Both the position numbers and the translations under genes were made by a program. The notes beneath the pieces were generated by a model that saw nothing but the letters and a program-made list of their open reading frames with translations, searched no databases and was not told where the DNA came from. DNA of 21,722 nucleotides. It comes from a virus. Location: IMG/VR virus record IMGVR_UViG_3300036791_000321, positions 1 through 21,722 of that record; one strand, written 5' to 3'. This document shows, piece after piece, positions 11,475 to 19,372 of the stretch (positions are counted from its first letter, which is position 1; each line of letters starts with the position of its first letter).

Positions 11475-13135
11475 CAGAACATTCCCGCCGAGACGGCAAA
11501 GGTGACTTTGCGGGTGAGGGCGTCGAGGTCCACGCCGCTGTTGAAGTTGGCCGTCTCGATGACCACGGCCGGGGCGCTGCGGCCCTTGCCGGTCGGCGTG
11601 CCGGTCGCCGCCCCCGTCGGGCTCGGCGGCGAGACGACGGCGGTGACCGCCTGGGTCACGTGGGCCGTCATGTCGGTCACGCCGAGGGCGAAGCCCTGCG
11701 CCGTCTGCTGGCCCAGGTCCCTGAAGACCTCGGACGGGCTGAAGATATGCAAGAACCCGGTGACGGCGTTCTTGGCCGCGCTGGCCACCCGCTTGGCCGC
11801 GTTGACCACGGCCCCGATCCCGTTCTCGATGCCGTGCACGAACCCGTCGATCAGGTCGCGCCCGGCGCCGAGCAGCCACGATCCGGCGTTGGAGAAAAAG
11901 CCGGTGATGTCGGACCAGACGCGCCGGGCGCCGTCGACTATGGCCTGCCAATGCTGGACCACCTCCCCGGCGGCGATGCCGATGGGCCCGGCGATGATCC
12001 CGAGCAGTAGCGGCCAGTAATTCTCGATCCAGTGAAAAACGTCCATCACGACGGACTTGACGAAGTCGAAGGCGGTCGTCATGGCGTCGCAGAGGCCCTT
12101 CCAGATGGACTGGAACCACGTCGTTTTGGTGGCGATGAGGACAATGGCGGCGACGAGGGCCACGATGGCCAGGATCACCAACACGATCGGGTCGGCGGCC
12201 ATCACGGCGTCGAAGGCGGCCTGGACGCCGGTCCACACCTTGGTGGCGGCTGACATCTCGTCCCCGGTCGACTTGAAGAAGCCGATGGCCGCGCTGGCGA
12301 TCTTCATGGTCGAGCCGACACCGGTCATCACGGCGCCGAACTTGGTGATGTCGGGCCCGTACTTGGTCCCGAAGGAGGCAAAGGCGTTCTCGGCCTTGGC
12401 CTTCAGGTCGGCCAGGTGACCGCTGAAGGTGTTCGCCGCGGCCGACGCTTGGCCCGACAGCACGTTCGCCAGGGCCTGGGTCGCCGTCTGGTTGTCGGCC
12501 GTCAGTTTGGTGTGTTTGTCGACCTCGATCCCGTATTCCTTCAGCAGCTTGGTGTTGCCGTTGTAGACCTTCCCGAGCTGGCCCGCCGCCGTCGAGAGGT
12601 CCTCGTGTTTCGCCGCGGCCAGGTCGGTCGCCGTCGACAGCAGTTTGAGGGCCTCGGCCGGGTCGTGGGTGGCCGTGGTCAGCTTGCGGAGGGCGTCCTG
12701 GGTCTGGGCCGACGTGTCGCCGAACTTGGTCTGGTGCTTGACCGCGGCGTCGATCTGGTCGGCGTACTGGGCGTAGCTGTTGCCCGTCGCCTTCACCGCC
12801 GCCTGCAGCTGGGCGTGGGCGCGCTGGTCGCTCGACGCCGCCGTCTGGAGGGCGATACCGGCGCCGAGGGCCACGGCACCCATACCCATGAGCACGGTCG
12901 AGGTCTCTTTGCCGTGCCCCGACAGTTGTTCCAGCGACTGCTGGGTCTGGTTGAGGGCGTCGCCGAACGGGCCGAGGACGCCGGTCGAGTTGAGCTGGTT
13001 CAGCACGCCCGAGAACGCCGCGTGCATCTTGGCCCCGGCACTCTGCCCGGCCGTCCCGGCGTCGGTGGCCGCCTTCGACAGTCCCGTGGTGTCGGTCAGG
13101 AACCGAAAGAGGATCGACGGGCCGGTACCGGCCAT
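11474..13135 (-). CDS. Tape measure protein
   Basis: A 553-residue, Ala-rich, mostly helical protein, the longest of the tail block, with a hydrophobic stretch 'DPIVLVILAIVALVAAIVLIATKTTWF' (about 318-344), a second 'YWPLLLGIIAGPIGIAAG' (about 383-400), and the late phage-TMP motif 'GFLHIFSPSEVFRDLGQQTAQGFALGV' near the C-terminus. It sets tail length and helps DNA entry. At about 0.15 nm per residue, a general rule, the tail would be about 80 nm, which is short. Start ATG 13135 shares one base with the stop of the -1-frame chaperone segment (TGATG). Confidence 0.92.
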   Translation of the reverse strand: MAGTGPSILFRFLTDTTGLSKAATDAGTAGQSAGAKMHAAFSGVLNQLNSTGVLGPFGDALNQTQQSLEQLSGHGKETSTVLMGMGAVALGAGIALQTAASSDQRAHAQLQAAVKATGNSYAQYADQIDAAVKHQTKFGDTSAQTQDALRKLTTATHDPAEALKLLSTATDLAAAKHEDLSTAAGQLGKVYNGNTKLLKEYGIEVDKHTKLTADNQTATQALANVLSGQASAAANTFSGHLADLKAKAENAFASFGTKYGPDITKFGAVMTGVGSTMKIASAAIGFFKSTGDEMSAATKVWTGVQAAFDAVMAADPIVLVILAIVALVAAIVLIATKTTWFQSIWKGLCDAMTTAFDFVKSVVMDVFHWIENYWPLLLGIIAGPIGIAAGEVVQHWQAIVDGARRVWSDITGFFSNAGSWLLGAGRDLIDGFVHGIENGIGAVVNAAKRVASAAKNAVTGFLHIFSPSEVFRDLGQQTAQGFALGVTDMTAHVTQAVTAVVSPPSPTGAATGTPTGKGRSAPAVVIETANFNSGVDLDALTRKVTFAVSAGMF

Positions 13136-13300
13136 CAGCGGGCCGCCTCGCGCTGGGCCCGCTTGACCGCGTCAGCGTCGGCCTGCATGAAGCGGACCAT
13201 CGCCGCCCAGACCTCGTCGCCCAGGTCGTCCACCTCGGCGGGCGTCAGCCGCCAGTAACGGCAGAAGGCAGCCATGGCGTCGGCCCACTGCCGCTCGTAG
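13135..13300 (-). CDS. Tail assembly chaperone, -1 frame C-terminal extension
   Basis: In the frame -1 to the upstream chaperone the sequence encodes 'YERQWADAMAAFCRYWRLTPAEVDDLGDEVWAAMVRFMQADADAVKRAQREAAR', a good match to the C-terminal part of tail assembly chaperones that precede tape measure genes. A -1 frame stop at about 13363 and the frame-0 stop at 13247 bracket the possible shift. GGACCCT (13305-13299) allows a tRNA at CCT to re-pair with CCC, but it is not a canonical heptamer. Independent initiation at ATG 13275 (46 residues) is the alternative. Confidence 0.6.
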
Positions 13301-13571
13301 GGTCCGCCGTCTCGACCTGGACCTCGCAGTCGTAGGCGTGCAGCCAGAGCGACGTCGGGTCACGGTCGGGGAAGTCGCGCAGCAGGGCCCGGAAGGCGAC
13401 GATACGGAACGGCTGGGACTGGACGAGCTCGGCGAAGGGCGTCGTCGGCTCGAGGCGGGCGATCTGGTCGAGGACACGCTGGGACGGCAGCCGGGCGGCG
13501 AAGGAGTCGGGGACGACCACCAGCGTCGGCAGCACGACATCGGCGCCGACCCCGTCGTAGACCTCGGTCAT
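13245..13571 (-). CDS. Tail assembly chaperone, frame-0 product
   Basis: A 108-residue protein between the major tail protein and tape measure genes, the fixed place of the G/GT-type chaperone pair. The fold part (to about residue 88) has 'DVVLPTLVVVPDSFAARLPSQRVLDQIARLEPTTPF' and 'RALLRDFPDRDPTSLWLHAYDCEV'. The end (TADPTSGSGPTPWLPSAVTGG) reads like the short frame-0 tail that is dropped when ribosomes shift to the -1 frame. It binds the tape measure during tail assembly. ATG 13571 overlaps the major tail stop as ATGA. Confidence 0.75.
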   Translation of the reverse strand: MTEVYDGVGADVVLPTLVVVPDSFAARLPSQRVLDQIARLEPTTPFAELVQSQPFRIVAFRALLRDFPDRDPTSLWLHAYDCEVQVETADPTSGSGPTPWLPSAVTGG

Positions 13572-14251
13572 GCCTTGCCCGCCACCCAGGCCGACCCGCT
13601 CCAGTGATTGGCCACGAGGTCGCCCGTGATGACGTACTGGCCGACGGCCCACGCCGCCGTCGGGGTGGCCGTGAGGCCGGTGAGGGCGGTCAGGTTGGCC
13701 GGGACGGTGGCGCCGGTCGGGGTGAAGTAGCCCGGCGATCCGGCCGTGGCCCCGGTGGCCGTCACCGCGCCGTTGTCGACCGACGGCGGGCCGGTCAGGT
13801 TCCAGTCGATGACGACCTCGGACGCCGCCCCGGCGTCGCCGCCCATCTGCATGAAGGGCTGGGGAATGGCGAGCCCGGAGATGATCGGGTTGGTGGCCGA
13901 GGCGACCCGCGACGAATAGGGCCGGGCCTTCCAGGCCACCGGGGTGCCGCTGGCCACGTAAGCCTGGTAGGCGGCTTGCAGCGTCTGGAACACCGACCCG
14001 GCCGTGAAGTCCTGGTAGAAGGTCACCCGCAGGTGCCACTTGGTGGCGCCCGGGTAGTCCGTCTCCGAGCAGAAGCTGGTGATGGTCACCAGCTTGTTCT
14101 CGGGGAACGCCGCCTCCAGGTGCTTGACCGTGCATCGCAGGTTCACGCCCATCAGTTCGAAATAGGCGTCGTTGAGGATCAGGGGGTTGGCGACGGGGGC
14201 GACCGGGTCGCCCACGGCCGTCAGCTCGGGGCTGTCCAGGGTGTCGGTCAT
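13568..14251 (-). CDS. Major tail (tube) protein
   Basis: A 227-residue protein just before the chaperone pair, the standard position of the tail tube subunit. It has the usual opening 'PLILNDAYFELMGVNLRCTVKHLEAAFPENKLVTITSFCSETDYPGATKWHLRVTFYQDF' (23-82), with the conserved 'G..KWHL..TFYQD' strand pair and a 'F.TLQAAYQAYVASGTPVAWKARPY' helix-strand. The C-terminal about 60 residues ('GYFTPTGATVPANLTALTGLTATPTAAWAVGQYVITGD') look like an added Ig-like or decoration segment. Start ATG 14251 has AGGCAGGA upstream, and the frame further upstream is out-of-frame sequence of the preceding gene. Confidence 0.85.
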   Translation of the reverse strand: MTDTLDSPELTAVGDPVAPVANPLILNDAYFELMGVNLRCTVKHLEAAFPENKLVTITSFCSETDYPGATKWHLRVTFYQDFTAGSVFQTLQAAYQAYVASGTPVAWKARPYSSRVASATNPIISGLAIPQPFMQMGGDAGAASEVVIDWNLTGPPSVDNGAVTATGATAGSPGYFTPTGATVPANLTALTGLTATPTAAWAVGQYVITGDLVANHWSGSAWVAGKA

Positions 14252-14274
14252 ATGGTTGTTCCTGCCTTTCGGTG

Positions 14275-14679
14275 TCATGTCGGGGTCGACCAGGGGTAAG
14301 AGGCGACGGTCTGTTCGGCCGTCTCGGCGGCGAGCGCGGCGAACTGGGGTTCGGCCGCGTGCATCGTCGGGTAGACGCTGCGGCCCTGCGGCACGTGGGC
14401 CCGGCCCCGGCTGCCGCCGAATTCGATCCAATAGGCGTAGGCCAGGCCCTCGCCCACCTGCACCCCGAACCCGCTGGCCGAGGTGTCGCCGTCGTGGACG
14501 ACCTGGGCCGTGGCGGCCAGCGCTCCGGTCGCCACGGGCTGCAGCTCGCGCACCTTCCCCTCGATCGAGGCGGCCAGGCCCTGGGCCTTGCGGGAGATGG
14601 CCGGGGCGAGCTGGGCGGCGTAGCGGGCGACGTCCTCGGCCGCCCGGGCGCCGCCGATGACCTCGACGCCCGACGTCAC
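14275..14679 (-). CDS. HK97 gp10-like tail completion/minor tail protein
   Basis: A 134-residue protein with the typical pattern of HK97-gp10-like proteins: an N-terminal helical half ('AAEDVARYAAQLAPAISRKAQGLAASIEGKVRELQ'), then 'PVATGALAATAQVV' and 'FGVQVGEGLAYAYWIEFGGSRG' (the G.L and YA..EFG signatures), ending with a helix 'AEPQFAALAAETAEQTVASY'. It works at head-tail joining or tail completion. Start GTG 14679 is set by the GTGA overlap with the previous gene, with GGAAG just upstream. Confidence 0.8.
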   Translation of the reverse strand: MTSGVEVIGGARAAEDVARYAAQLAPAISRKAQGLAASIEGKVRELQPVATGALAATAQVVHDGDTSASGFGVQVGEGLAYAYWIEFGGSRGRAHVPQGRSVYPTMHAAEPQFAALAAETAEQTVASYPWSTPT

Positions 14680-15101
14680 ATCATCACTTCCAGCGCCACC
14701 TCGGCCACGAGCACGTCGACCCCGGCGACGCGCAGCGCCCGCCAGTTGCGCTCGGCCCCGGCCACCAGCGACTTGCACGTCCCGCCCAGCGTCGGGTCGG
14801 GCCCGATGGCTGACCGGACGAACCCGATGAGGCCGTCCACGATGTCGTCGCCGTCGATCGGCCCCACGCACAACACCCCGAAGTCGGCCATATCGACCCC
14901 GAAGGCGGCCTCGGAGTAGCGCACCTCGGTCGGGCGGCCGATGACCACGGCGGGCGGGTTCACGGTCGAGGGCGGGCGCTCGAAGATCGTCGGCGGGCCC
15001 GCCACGTAGTCGTCGGGGTCGACCGGCGTCCCGGGCGGCCACGGCGCCGTCGACAGCAGGTCGTACAGCGCCTTACAGAAGTCGGCCCGGTGCCACGTCA
15101 T
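14676..15101 (-). CDS. Tail terminator-like protein
   Basis: A 141-residue protein with the layout of siphovirus tail terminators: a first helix 'FCKALYDLLSTAPWP', the strand 'NPPAVVIGRPTEVRYSEAAFGVDMADFGVLCVGPIDGDD', a helix 'IVDGLIGFVRSAIGPDPTLGG', and the last strands 'RNWRALRVAGVDVLVAEVALEVMM'. It would cap the tail tube on the head side. Its neighbours are the head-tail adaptor (ATGA overlap) and the gp10-like protein (GTGA overlap). I see no separate stopper gene, so this protein could also cover part of that role. Confidence 0.7.
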   Translation of the reverse strand: MTWHRADFCKALYDLLSTAPWPPGTPVDPDDYVAGPPTIFERPPSTVNPPAVVIGRPTEVRYSEAAFGVDMADFGVLCVGPIDGDDIVDGLIGFVRSAIGPDPTLGGTCKSLVAGAERNWRALRVAGVDVLVAEVALEVMM

Positions 15102-15472
15102 CCGAAGACCAGCGGGGCGTACAGGGCATAGCCACGATCGATGTCGGGGTCGCGGCCCGACACCCGCACCACGCCGCCGTCGGTCACGCCCAGCGTCCCG
15201 TCGAGTGAGTCGCGACGACGGTAGAGCTTTCCGGCGTGCTGGAGACAGGCGTAGTGGCAGGCGTCGGGCAGCGTCTGGGTGGTCGAGGGATAGATCGGCT
15301 CGGTCGCCGGGCCGAAGGTCCCGTCGCCGTTGTCGACCAGCTGCGTCCCGAGCACGTTGACGCCGTAGTCGATGGCGGCATCGAGAGCCGCCTGGATGAC
15401 GGCGTCTTCGGTCGGGTTCACCTCCATGCGGAGATACGACCGCACCTCCTTCAGCGCGGGCCAGGCCGCCAT
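15098..15472 (-). CDS. Head-tail connector/adaptor (gp6-like)
   Basis: A 124-residue protein resembling HK97 gp6-type adaptors: 'WPALKEVRSYLRMEVNPTEDAVIQAALDAAIDYGVNVLG' (4-42, helix pair), then 'LPDACHYACLQHAGKLYRRRDSLDGTLGV', the typical helix that ends before a flexible loop and C-terminal strand. It attaches to the portal and starts the neck. ATG 15472 comes one base after the stop of the IPT-domain gene. Confidence 0.8.
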   Translation of the reverse strand: MAAWPALKEVRSYLRMEVNPTEDAVIQAALDAAIDYGVNVLGTQLVDNGDGTFGPATEPIYPSTTQTLPDACHYACLQHAGKLYRRRDSLDGTLGVTDGGVVRVSGRDPDIDRGYALYAPLVFG

Positions 15473-15473
15473 A

Positions 15474-15884
15474 TCAGGCGTAGGTGAACTGCTCGGCCGC
15501 GGTGACGTTGCCGCGGGGGTTGAGCACGACGACGGCGACCGCTCCGGCGGCGTGGGCCGGGGTGATGCAGGTGATCGTGGCGTCGGCGTTGACCAGGAAC
15601 CCGGTCGCCGCCGTGCCGCCCACGGTGACGCCGGTCGACCCGATCAGGCCCGAGCCGCGAATGGTCAGGCCCGTGCCACCGCCCACGGGGCCACCGGTCG
15701 GGGTGATCGAGTCGACCTCGGGCGCGGCGGCCAGGGACGCCCACTGGTCCTTACGGACGGCCAGGGTGTTGGCGGGATACCAGTGCCAACTCCCCGGCAG
15801 TGCCAAGACTGCCGGGAAGTCAGTCACCGGGGCCGACGAGGTCGCGGCACCCCACGATCCCATGGGCTTGATCGCCCAGGTCAC
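15474..15884 (-). CDS. IPT/TIG-domain protein, possible capsid decoration
   Basis: A 136-residue protein starting at GTG 15884 in a GTGA overlap with the capsid stop. Residues about 55-135 form one IPT/TIG (Ig-like) domain: 'PEVDSITPTGGPVGGGTGLTIRGSGLIGSTGVTVGGTAATGFLVNADATITCITPAHAAGAVAVVVLNPRG' followed by a terminal FTYA strand. The first about 54 residues (WAIKPMGSWGAATS, SWHWYPANTLAVRKDQWASLA) are short and aromatic, perhaps a capsid-binding anchor. Ig-like domains on phage capsids often decorate the head or bind surfaces, and the position right after the capsid gene supports that. This is inference. Confidence 0.7.
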   Translation of the reverse strand: MTWAIKPMGSWGAATSSAPVTDFPAVLALPGSWHWYPANTLAVRKDQWASLAAAPEVDSITPTGGPVGGGTGLTIRGSGLIGSTGVTVGGTAATGFLVNADATITCITPAHAAGAVAVVVLNPRGNVTAAEQFTYA

Positions 15885-17263
15885 TTGGAGCTCGCCGCAG
15901 CCTTGCCGCCGTTGCCGCCGTTGGCCGGGGCGTCCTCTTCGGCCGGGGCCTCGCCGTTGACCTCGGCCAGCGTCGGCATCCCGGCCGGTGGCGTCAGCGG
16001 GATGAACGCCGGAGCGGCGAGGGACCCGAAGGCGACGTAACCGCCGTAGGCGACCTGGACGCCGAGGATCGACGGCTCGATGACCGACAGCAGCCCGATC
16101 ACCTCCTCGTAGACCTCGAAGAGGCCAGCCGGGCCGACGATGCACGTACCGGCCGGGAAGGTCGGCACGACGATCCGGGGCACGCCCAGGATGTCGCCCC
16201 GGAAGTCCATCAGCGAGGCGCCCCCGGCGTCCATGCTGTCCATGGCGTCGCCGCCGACGGCGGTGTCGGGCGGGAACACGACCCGGGCCACGTCGACCAG
16301 CGAGCCGAGGGCGGCCCAGACGTCGAGGCTGCACCAGATGCGGTTGGGCATCATCAGGCCGCCCTGATAGCTGTGCATGGCCGCGGTGTACAGCGCCAGC
16401 GTCCAGCCCTTCAGGTCGTTCGTCGCCACCACGACCGGCGTCGCCGTGGCCGCCGTCTTGAAGGCGCCCGACGCCGCCGTCTCGGTCTGCACGGCGTAGA
16501 CGTTGGCCAGGTCGGTAACCAGGATGTCCCAGGCGCTGGGCGAGCTCCAATCGATGTCCTGACGGGAGATGTCCACGGTTCCGCCATAGGTGGCCTTGGC
16601 GAAGCTGACCGGGGACACGGTCATCTTCTGGGACGGCAGCTGGGTCTTCTCACCGGCACCCCCGGCCGGGACCTGCTGGCCGACGCTGACATGCGTCGTG
16701 ATCTTCGGCCGGGTGAAGGTGGCGCCCGGGATGCCGCCCAGCGCCTTGGCGCCACCGAGCGAGCTGACAAACGGACGGTTGGCGTCGATCAGGTTGACGA
16801 CGGTTCCGACGATCGGCGTCGGCAGGATGCCCGGCGTGTCGGTCGTCTTCTGGTCGGCCACGGCCCGGGTCTGGGCCAGGCGGGCCGCCGCCTGCTCGTC
16901 GGGCCGTCCGCGGTCGGTGATGCCGTAGGCCCGCAGGTAGTCCACGAGGAAGGCGCCCGGCGTCCGGTGGGCGGCGCGACCGTTCGCCCCGTCGATGCGC
17001 CGCGGCTCGGCGGGCAGCAGGTCGGGGCGCCCGCCCATGCCGATCTGGCGCGCCGTGTCGGCATGGGTGCCGCGCAGCGCCTCAAACTTCTCCAGCGGCT
17101 CGATCTGCTTGTCGATGTCGCCGATGCGCTCACGGGCCCGCTCCAGCAGGCCGCGCTCGGCGTCGGTCAGGTCACGGCCCTCGACCTCGGCGAGGATCGA
17201 GTCGATGGTGCTGATCTGCTGGGCCCGCTCGGTGAGCAGCGAGTCGAGAACGTAATTGGCCAC
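15881..17263 (-). CDS. Major capsid protein (HK97 fold)
   Basis: A 460-residue HK97-type capsid protein. Residues 1-65 are a heptad-rich helix ('LLTERAQQISTIDSILAEVEGRDLTDAERGLLERARERIGDIDKQIEPLEKFEAL'), the delta scaffold domain that the upstream protease should remove. The mature part starts around 95-140 and has 'GILPTPIVGTVVNLIDANRPFVSSLGGAKALGGIPGATFTRPKITTHVSVGQQ', 'TYGGTVDISRQDIDWSSPSAWDILVTDLANVYA' and 'RIVVPTFPAGTCIVGPAGLFEVYEE'. GTG 17263 follows GCGGAGG at good spacing. The C-terminal tail is Gly/Ala/Lys-rich. Confidence 0.92.
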   Translation of the reverse strand: MANYVLDSLLTERAQQISTIDSILAEVEGRDLTDAERGLLERARERIGDIDKQIEPLEKFEALRGTHADTARQIGMGGRPDLLPAEPRRIDGANGRAAHRTPGAFLVDYLRAYGITDRGRPDEQAAARLAQTRAVADQKTTDTPGILPTPIVGTVVNLIDANRPFVSSLGGAKALGGIPGATFTRPKITTHVSVGQQVPAGGAGEKTQLPSQKMTVSPVSFAKATYGGTVDISRQDIDWSSPSAWDILVTDLANVYAVQTETAASGAFKTAATATPVVVATNDLKGWTLALYTAAMHSYQGGLMMPNRIWCSLDVWAALGSLVDVARVVFPPDTAVGGDAMDSMDAGGASLMDFRGDILGVPRIVVPTFPAGTCIVGPAGLFEVYEEVIGLLSVIEPSILGVQVAYGGYVAFGSLAAPAFIPLTPPAGMPTLAEVNGEAPAEEDAPANGGNGGKAAASSK

Positions 17264-17401
17264 GGGTGGACCTCCGCAATAGGTGGATCAGGGGCGCACG
17301 ATGCTGGCGCTCAACTGTCCCGATGCGGTGGGCCCCGGATAGGGCGGGCTCGACACCCGGTCCCCGGTCCGGGCCCGGCCGTGGGGCGGGCTGGCCGCGG
17401 T
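17264..17401. other. Short non-coding gap between protease and capsid genes
   Basis: 138 bases without a convincing ORF on either strand; it contains the capsid ribosome binding site and a very GC-rich stretch (about 17350-17395) with self-complementary segments (CCCGG/CCGGG). Such a gap, otherwise rare in this tightly packed genome, could hold a promoter or processing site raising capsid expression. I see no clear -10/-35. Confidence 0.35.
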
Positions 17402-18037
17402 CTATGGCTGGCGTGAGCGTAACCGCTCGACCTCTTCGCGCCAAGCATCCACGGCCAGCGGGCGCTGGGTTGTCATGGCCGCCCGGGTCTGGATGTTGAA
17501 GGCCGAGCGCACCATGGCCACCTCGGCGTCCTCAAAGACGGGCGTCGGGGTCAGGGATACCTCGAGCAGGCGGGATTCTTGCCGGGTCACGCGGTCCTTG
17601 TGCTCGGGGCCGAGGTCGGGCGCCCACTCGGCGACGTAGGCCCAGTCGCTGCGGATCGGGGCGAAGCCGATAGACAGCCCGAAGAGGTCGCCGTGATCGA
17701 CGGCCCGGGCCACCTCCTGGGTTTCGGGCCGGTCGTTCAGGCGCCAGGTGCCCCACAGGCCGTCGTCGGTGTTCTCCCATTCCTCGACGTGGCCGAGCGG
17801 TAGTGAGCGGTTGTCGTGGGCCCACAGCAGGGGCAGCTTCTTACCGGCGCCGTTCTTGGTCGAGGTGGCCAGGCTGCCCCGGGCGTGGGATTCCATGAAC
17901 CAGCCGACGTCGGCCCAGCGCTCAAAGGGCACGGCGCGCCCGTTCAGTTCGCTGTAACGACCGGCCACCCGGTCGGCGCCGACCTCGGCCAGGGCCAGCG
18001 CCGAGCGGTACATGCGGGCTTCAGGTGCTTGGGGCAT
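17402..18037 (-). CDS. Prohead protease (HK97 gp4/U35 family)
   Basis: A 211-residue serine protease between portal and capsid. The catalytic His is probably H74 in LLWAHDNRSLPLGHVEEW, and the Ser is S122 in DLFGLSIGFAP. The conserved acidic strand is 'LLEVSLTPTPVFEDAEV' (E159). It should cleave the capsid delta domain during maturation. ATG 18037 overlaps the end of the portal gene by 17 bases. The N-terminal and C-terminal tails are likely cleaved off. Confidence 0.9.
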   Translation of the reverse strand: MPQAPEARMYRSALALAEVGADRVAGRYSELNGRAVPFERWADVGWFMESHARGSLATSTKNGAGKKLPLLWAHDNRSLPLGHVEEWENTDDGLWGTWRLNDRPETQEVARAVDHGDLFGLSIGFAPIRSDWAYVAEWAPDLGPEHKDRVTRQESRLLEVSLTPTPVFEDAEVAMVRSAFNIQTRAAMTTQRPLAVDAWREEVERLRSRQP

Positions 18038-19253
18038 CGGTCCCCCCGGTGTCGGGATTGTTGGGGTCGTCGGGCTCGGCCGCCACGGGCGGCGGCGTCG
18101 TCCCGTCGGCGTTCATGTCGGCGCCCGAGCCGAGCTCACCCGCCGTCGTCGGGGGCAGGCCGAGCTCGACCCGGGCCTCGGCCAACGTCGTGATCCCGGC
18201 GCCGTAGGAGGCGACAGCGGCGGTCGTCGTCGTGGCCAGGTCTTCGCGCAGCAGCTGGCCGCGCCGGAAGCGGACGGTCGTGCCCCGCGGCAGCCAGGCG
18301 TCGGACCAGGCGTCCTCCAGGTCGGCCAGGATCGGCTCGATCGAGGTCCGCAGAATCTCCTGATACAGCGGCGCCGCCGTGCGGTAGGTCATCGACGCGC
18401 CCGGGGCGTTCGTCCAGTAGCTGTTGAGGTTGAAGATGTTCGCCACGTCGATCATCGAGAGCTGCCGGGCCTCGTTGAGCTGGGCGTCGGTCGGCGACCA
18501 GGCCAGCGGGATCACCTGGGTGCCGTTGGGCAGGATGGCGGGCTCGCGCACCGGGCCGCTGAACTTGGACATCCAGTTGTCCTTGGCCTCGTCGGCCACG
18601 CCCTGGGTCAGCGTGGTCTGCGGCGTGATGATGGCGACCGACGGCACGGCGCCACCGGCCAGGGCGCCGCGCTCGTATTCCTCCTCCTGGGCCATGCGGT
18701 CGAGCGTCGACAGGTGTTCCTCAACGATGCCGACGCCGCGCACCGGATAGGCCCGGTCGGCCGAGCGGCGCACGTGAATCACGTTCTCGGTCGGCAGCGT
18801 CACACCGGCGTAGTAGTAGGTGAGCACCGCGTCGGGGTCGAGGTTGTACGGGTTCCAGACCACCTGCACCCACGTGGTCGGCAGCCACATGACCGTCAGC
18901 GGCCAGCCGTCGGCGCCGCGTGAGGTGATGACGGCGATGGCGTTCCCGTTCAGCAGGTAATCCTCGGCCGACACCTGGACGAACCAGGGCCCGCCGCGGT
19001 CGGGGTCCGGGCGTGACAGCAGCCGGGGCTGGGGCAGGCGCTGGTAGCCGCGGTAGGCGTCCATCGGCATCTGCTTGATAAGCCCGGTGAGCAGCGACAG
19101 GGCACGCCCGACGGCGGGAATGCGCCTCGCGCTGGTCGAGTCGTAGACGTAGGCGCCCGGGAGGCCCCAAGTCCCAGGAGGTGGCAACAAGGAGCCGTCC
19201 CGGGCCATGACGCGGCCACCGAAGAGGGCCGGTTGCTGCGCCAGCATTACCAC
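18021..19253 (-). CDS. Portal protein (HK97 family)
   Basis: A 410-residue portal protein. It has 'SARRIPAVGRALSLLTGLIKQMPMDAYRG' near the N-terminus, the 'AEDYLLNGNAIAVITSRGADGWPLTVMWLPTTWVQVVWN' wing strands, 'PTENVIHVRRSADRAYPVRGVGIVEEHLSTLDRMAQEEEYERGALAGGAVPS', and the stem/crown region 'NSYWTNAPGASMTYRTAAPLYQEILRTSIEPILADLEDAWSDAWLPRG'. It forms the dodecameric DNA channel. Start GTG 19253 gives the longest form; ATG 19247 or 19208 are possible. The C-terminal about 40 residues are acidic, Pro-rich and disordered. Confidence 0.92.
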   Translation of the reverse strand: MVMLAQQPALFGGRVMARDGSLLPPPGTWGLPGAYVYDSTSARRIPAVGRALSLLTGLIKQMPMDAYRGYQRLPQPRLLSRPDPDRGGPWFVQVSAEDYLLNGNAIAVITSRGADGWPLTVMWLPTTWVQVVWNPYNLDPDAVLTYYYAGVTLPTENVIHVRRSADRAYPVRGVGIVEEHLSTLDRMAQEEEYERGALAGGAVPSVAIITPQTTLTQGVADEAKDNWMSKFSGPVREPAILPNGTQVIPLAWSPTDAQLNEARQLSMIDVANIFNLNSYWTNAPGASMTYRTAAPLYQEILRTSIEPILADLEDAWSDAWLPRGTTVRFRRGQLLREDLATTTTAAVASYGAGITTLAEARVELGLPPTTAGELGSGADMNADGTTPPPVAAEPDDPNNPDTGGTDAPST

Positions 19254-19308
19254 CGAGCGCTAACGCTAGCAAGCAACCCGCGAGCAGCCTTGGGACACTG
19301 CTTCGCAC

Positions 19309-19337
19309 TGGACGGCCAGTCAGCTCGTCCCTATGCT
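19309..19337 (+). promoter_or_regulatory. Candidate promoter for the plus-strand gene
   Basis: TGGACG (19309-19314) and TATGCT (19332-19337) are 17 bases apart, close to the actinobacterial vegetative pattern (TTGACn / TAnnnT). Transcription would start near 19344, inside the inverted repeat that follows, and run into the plus-strand gene. Confidence 0.4.
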
Positions 19338-19338
19338 C

Positions 19339-19372
19339 CCAAACTCTCAAACAAAAATGTTTGAGAGTTTGG
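19339..19372. repeat. Perfect 15-bp inverted repeat upstream of the plus-strand gene
   Basis: CCAAACTCTCAAACA (19339-19353) and TGTTTGAGAGTTTGG (19358-19372) are exact reverse complements around AAAA. The block is strikingly AT-rich for this genome and lies between the promoter-like sequence and the start codon at 19389. It could be an operator for autoregulation, or a 5' leader hairpin that blocks read-through from the opposite strand. Confidence 0.8.

Noticed and set aside
9373-11499. 708-codon minus ORF covering the distal tail gene as well as the Gp37-like gene
   Set aside because: The first 290 codons are an out-of-frame reading of the distal tail gene. The real start is ATG 10623 in an ATGA overlap.
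9361-12020. Long plus-strand ORFs (408 and 478 codons) opposite the tail genes
   Set aside because: Antisense shadows of the tail genes. They are rich in GxG, Arg and His with no motifs, and no ribosome binding site or promoter supports them.
15793-15816. 9-bp hairpin as a terminator after the capsid gene
   Set aside because: It lies inside the IPT-domain coding sequence with no T tract and co-translated genes downstream, so termination here is unlikely.
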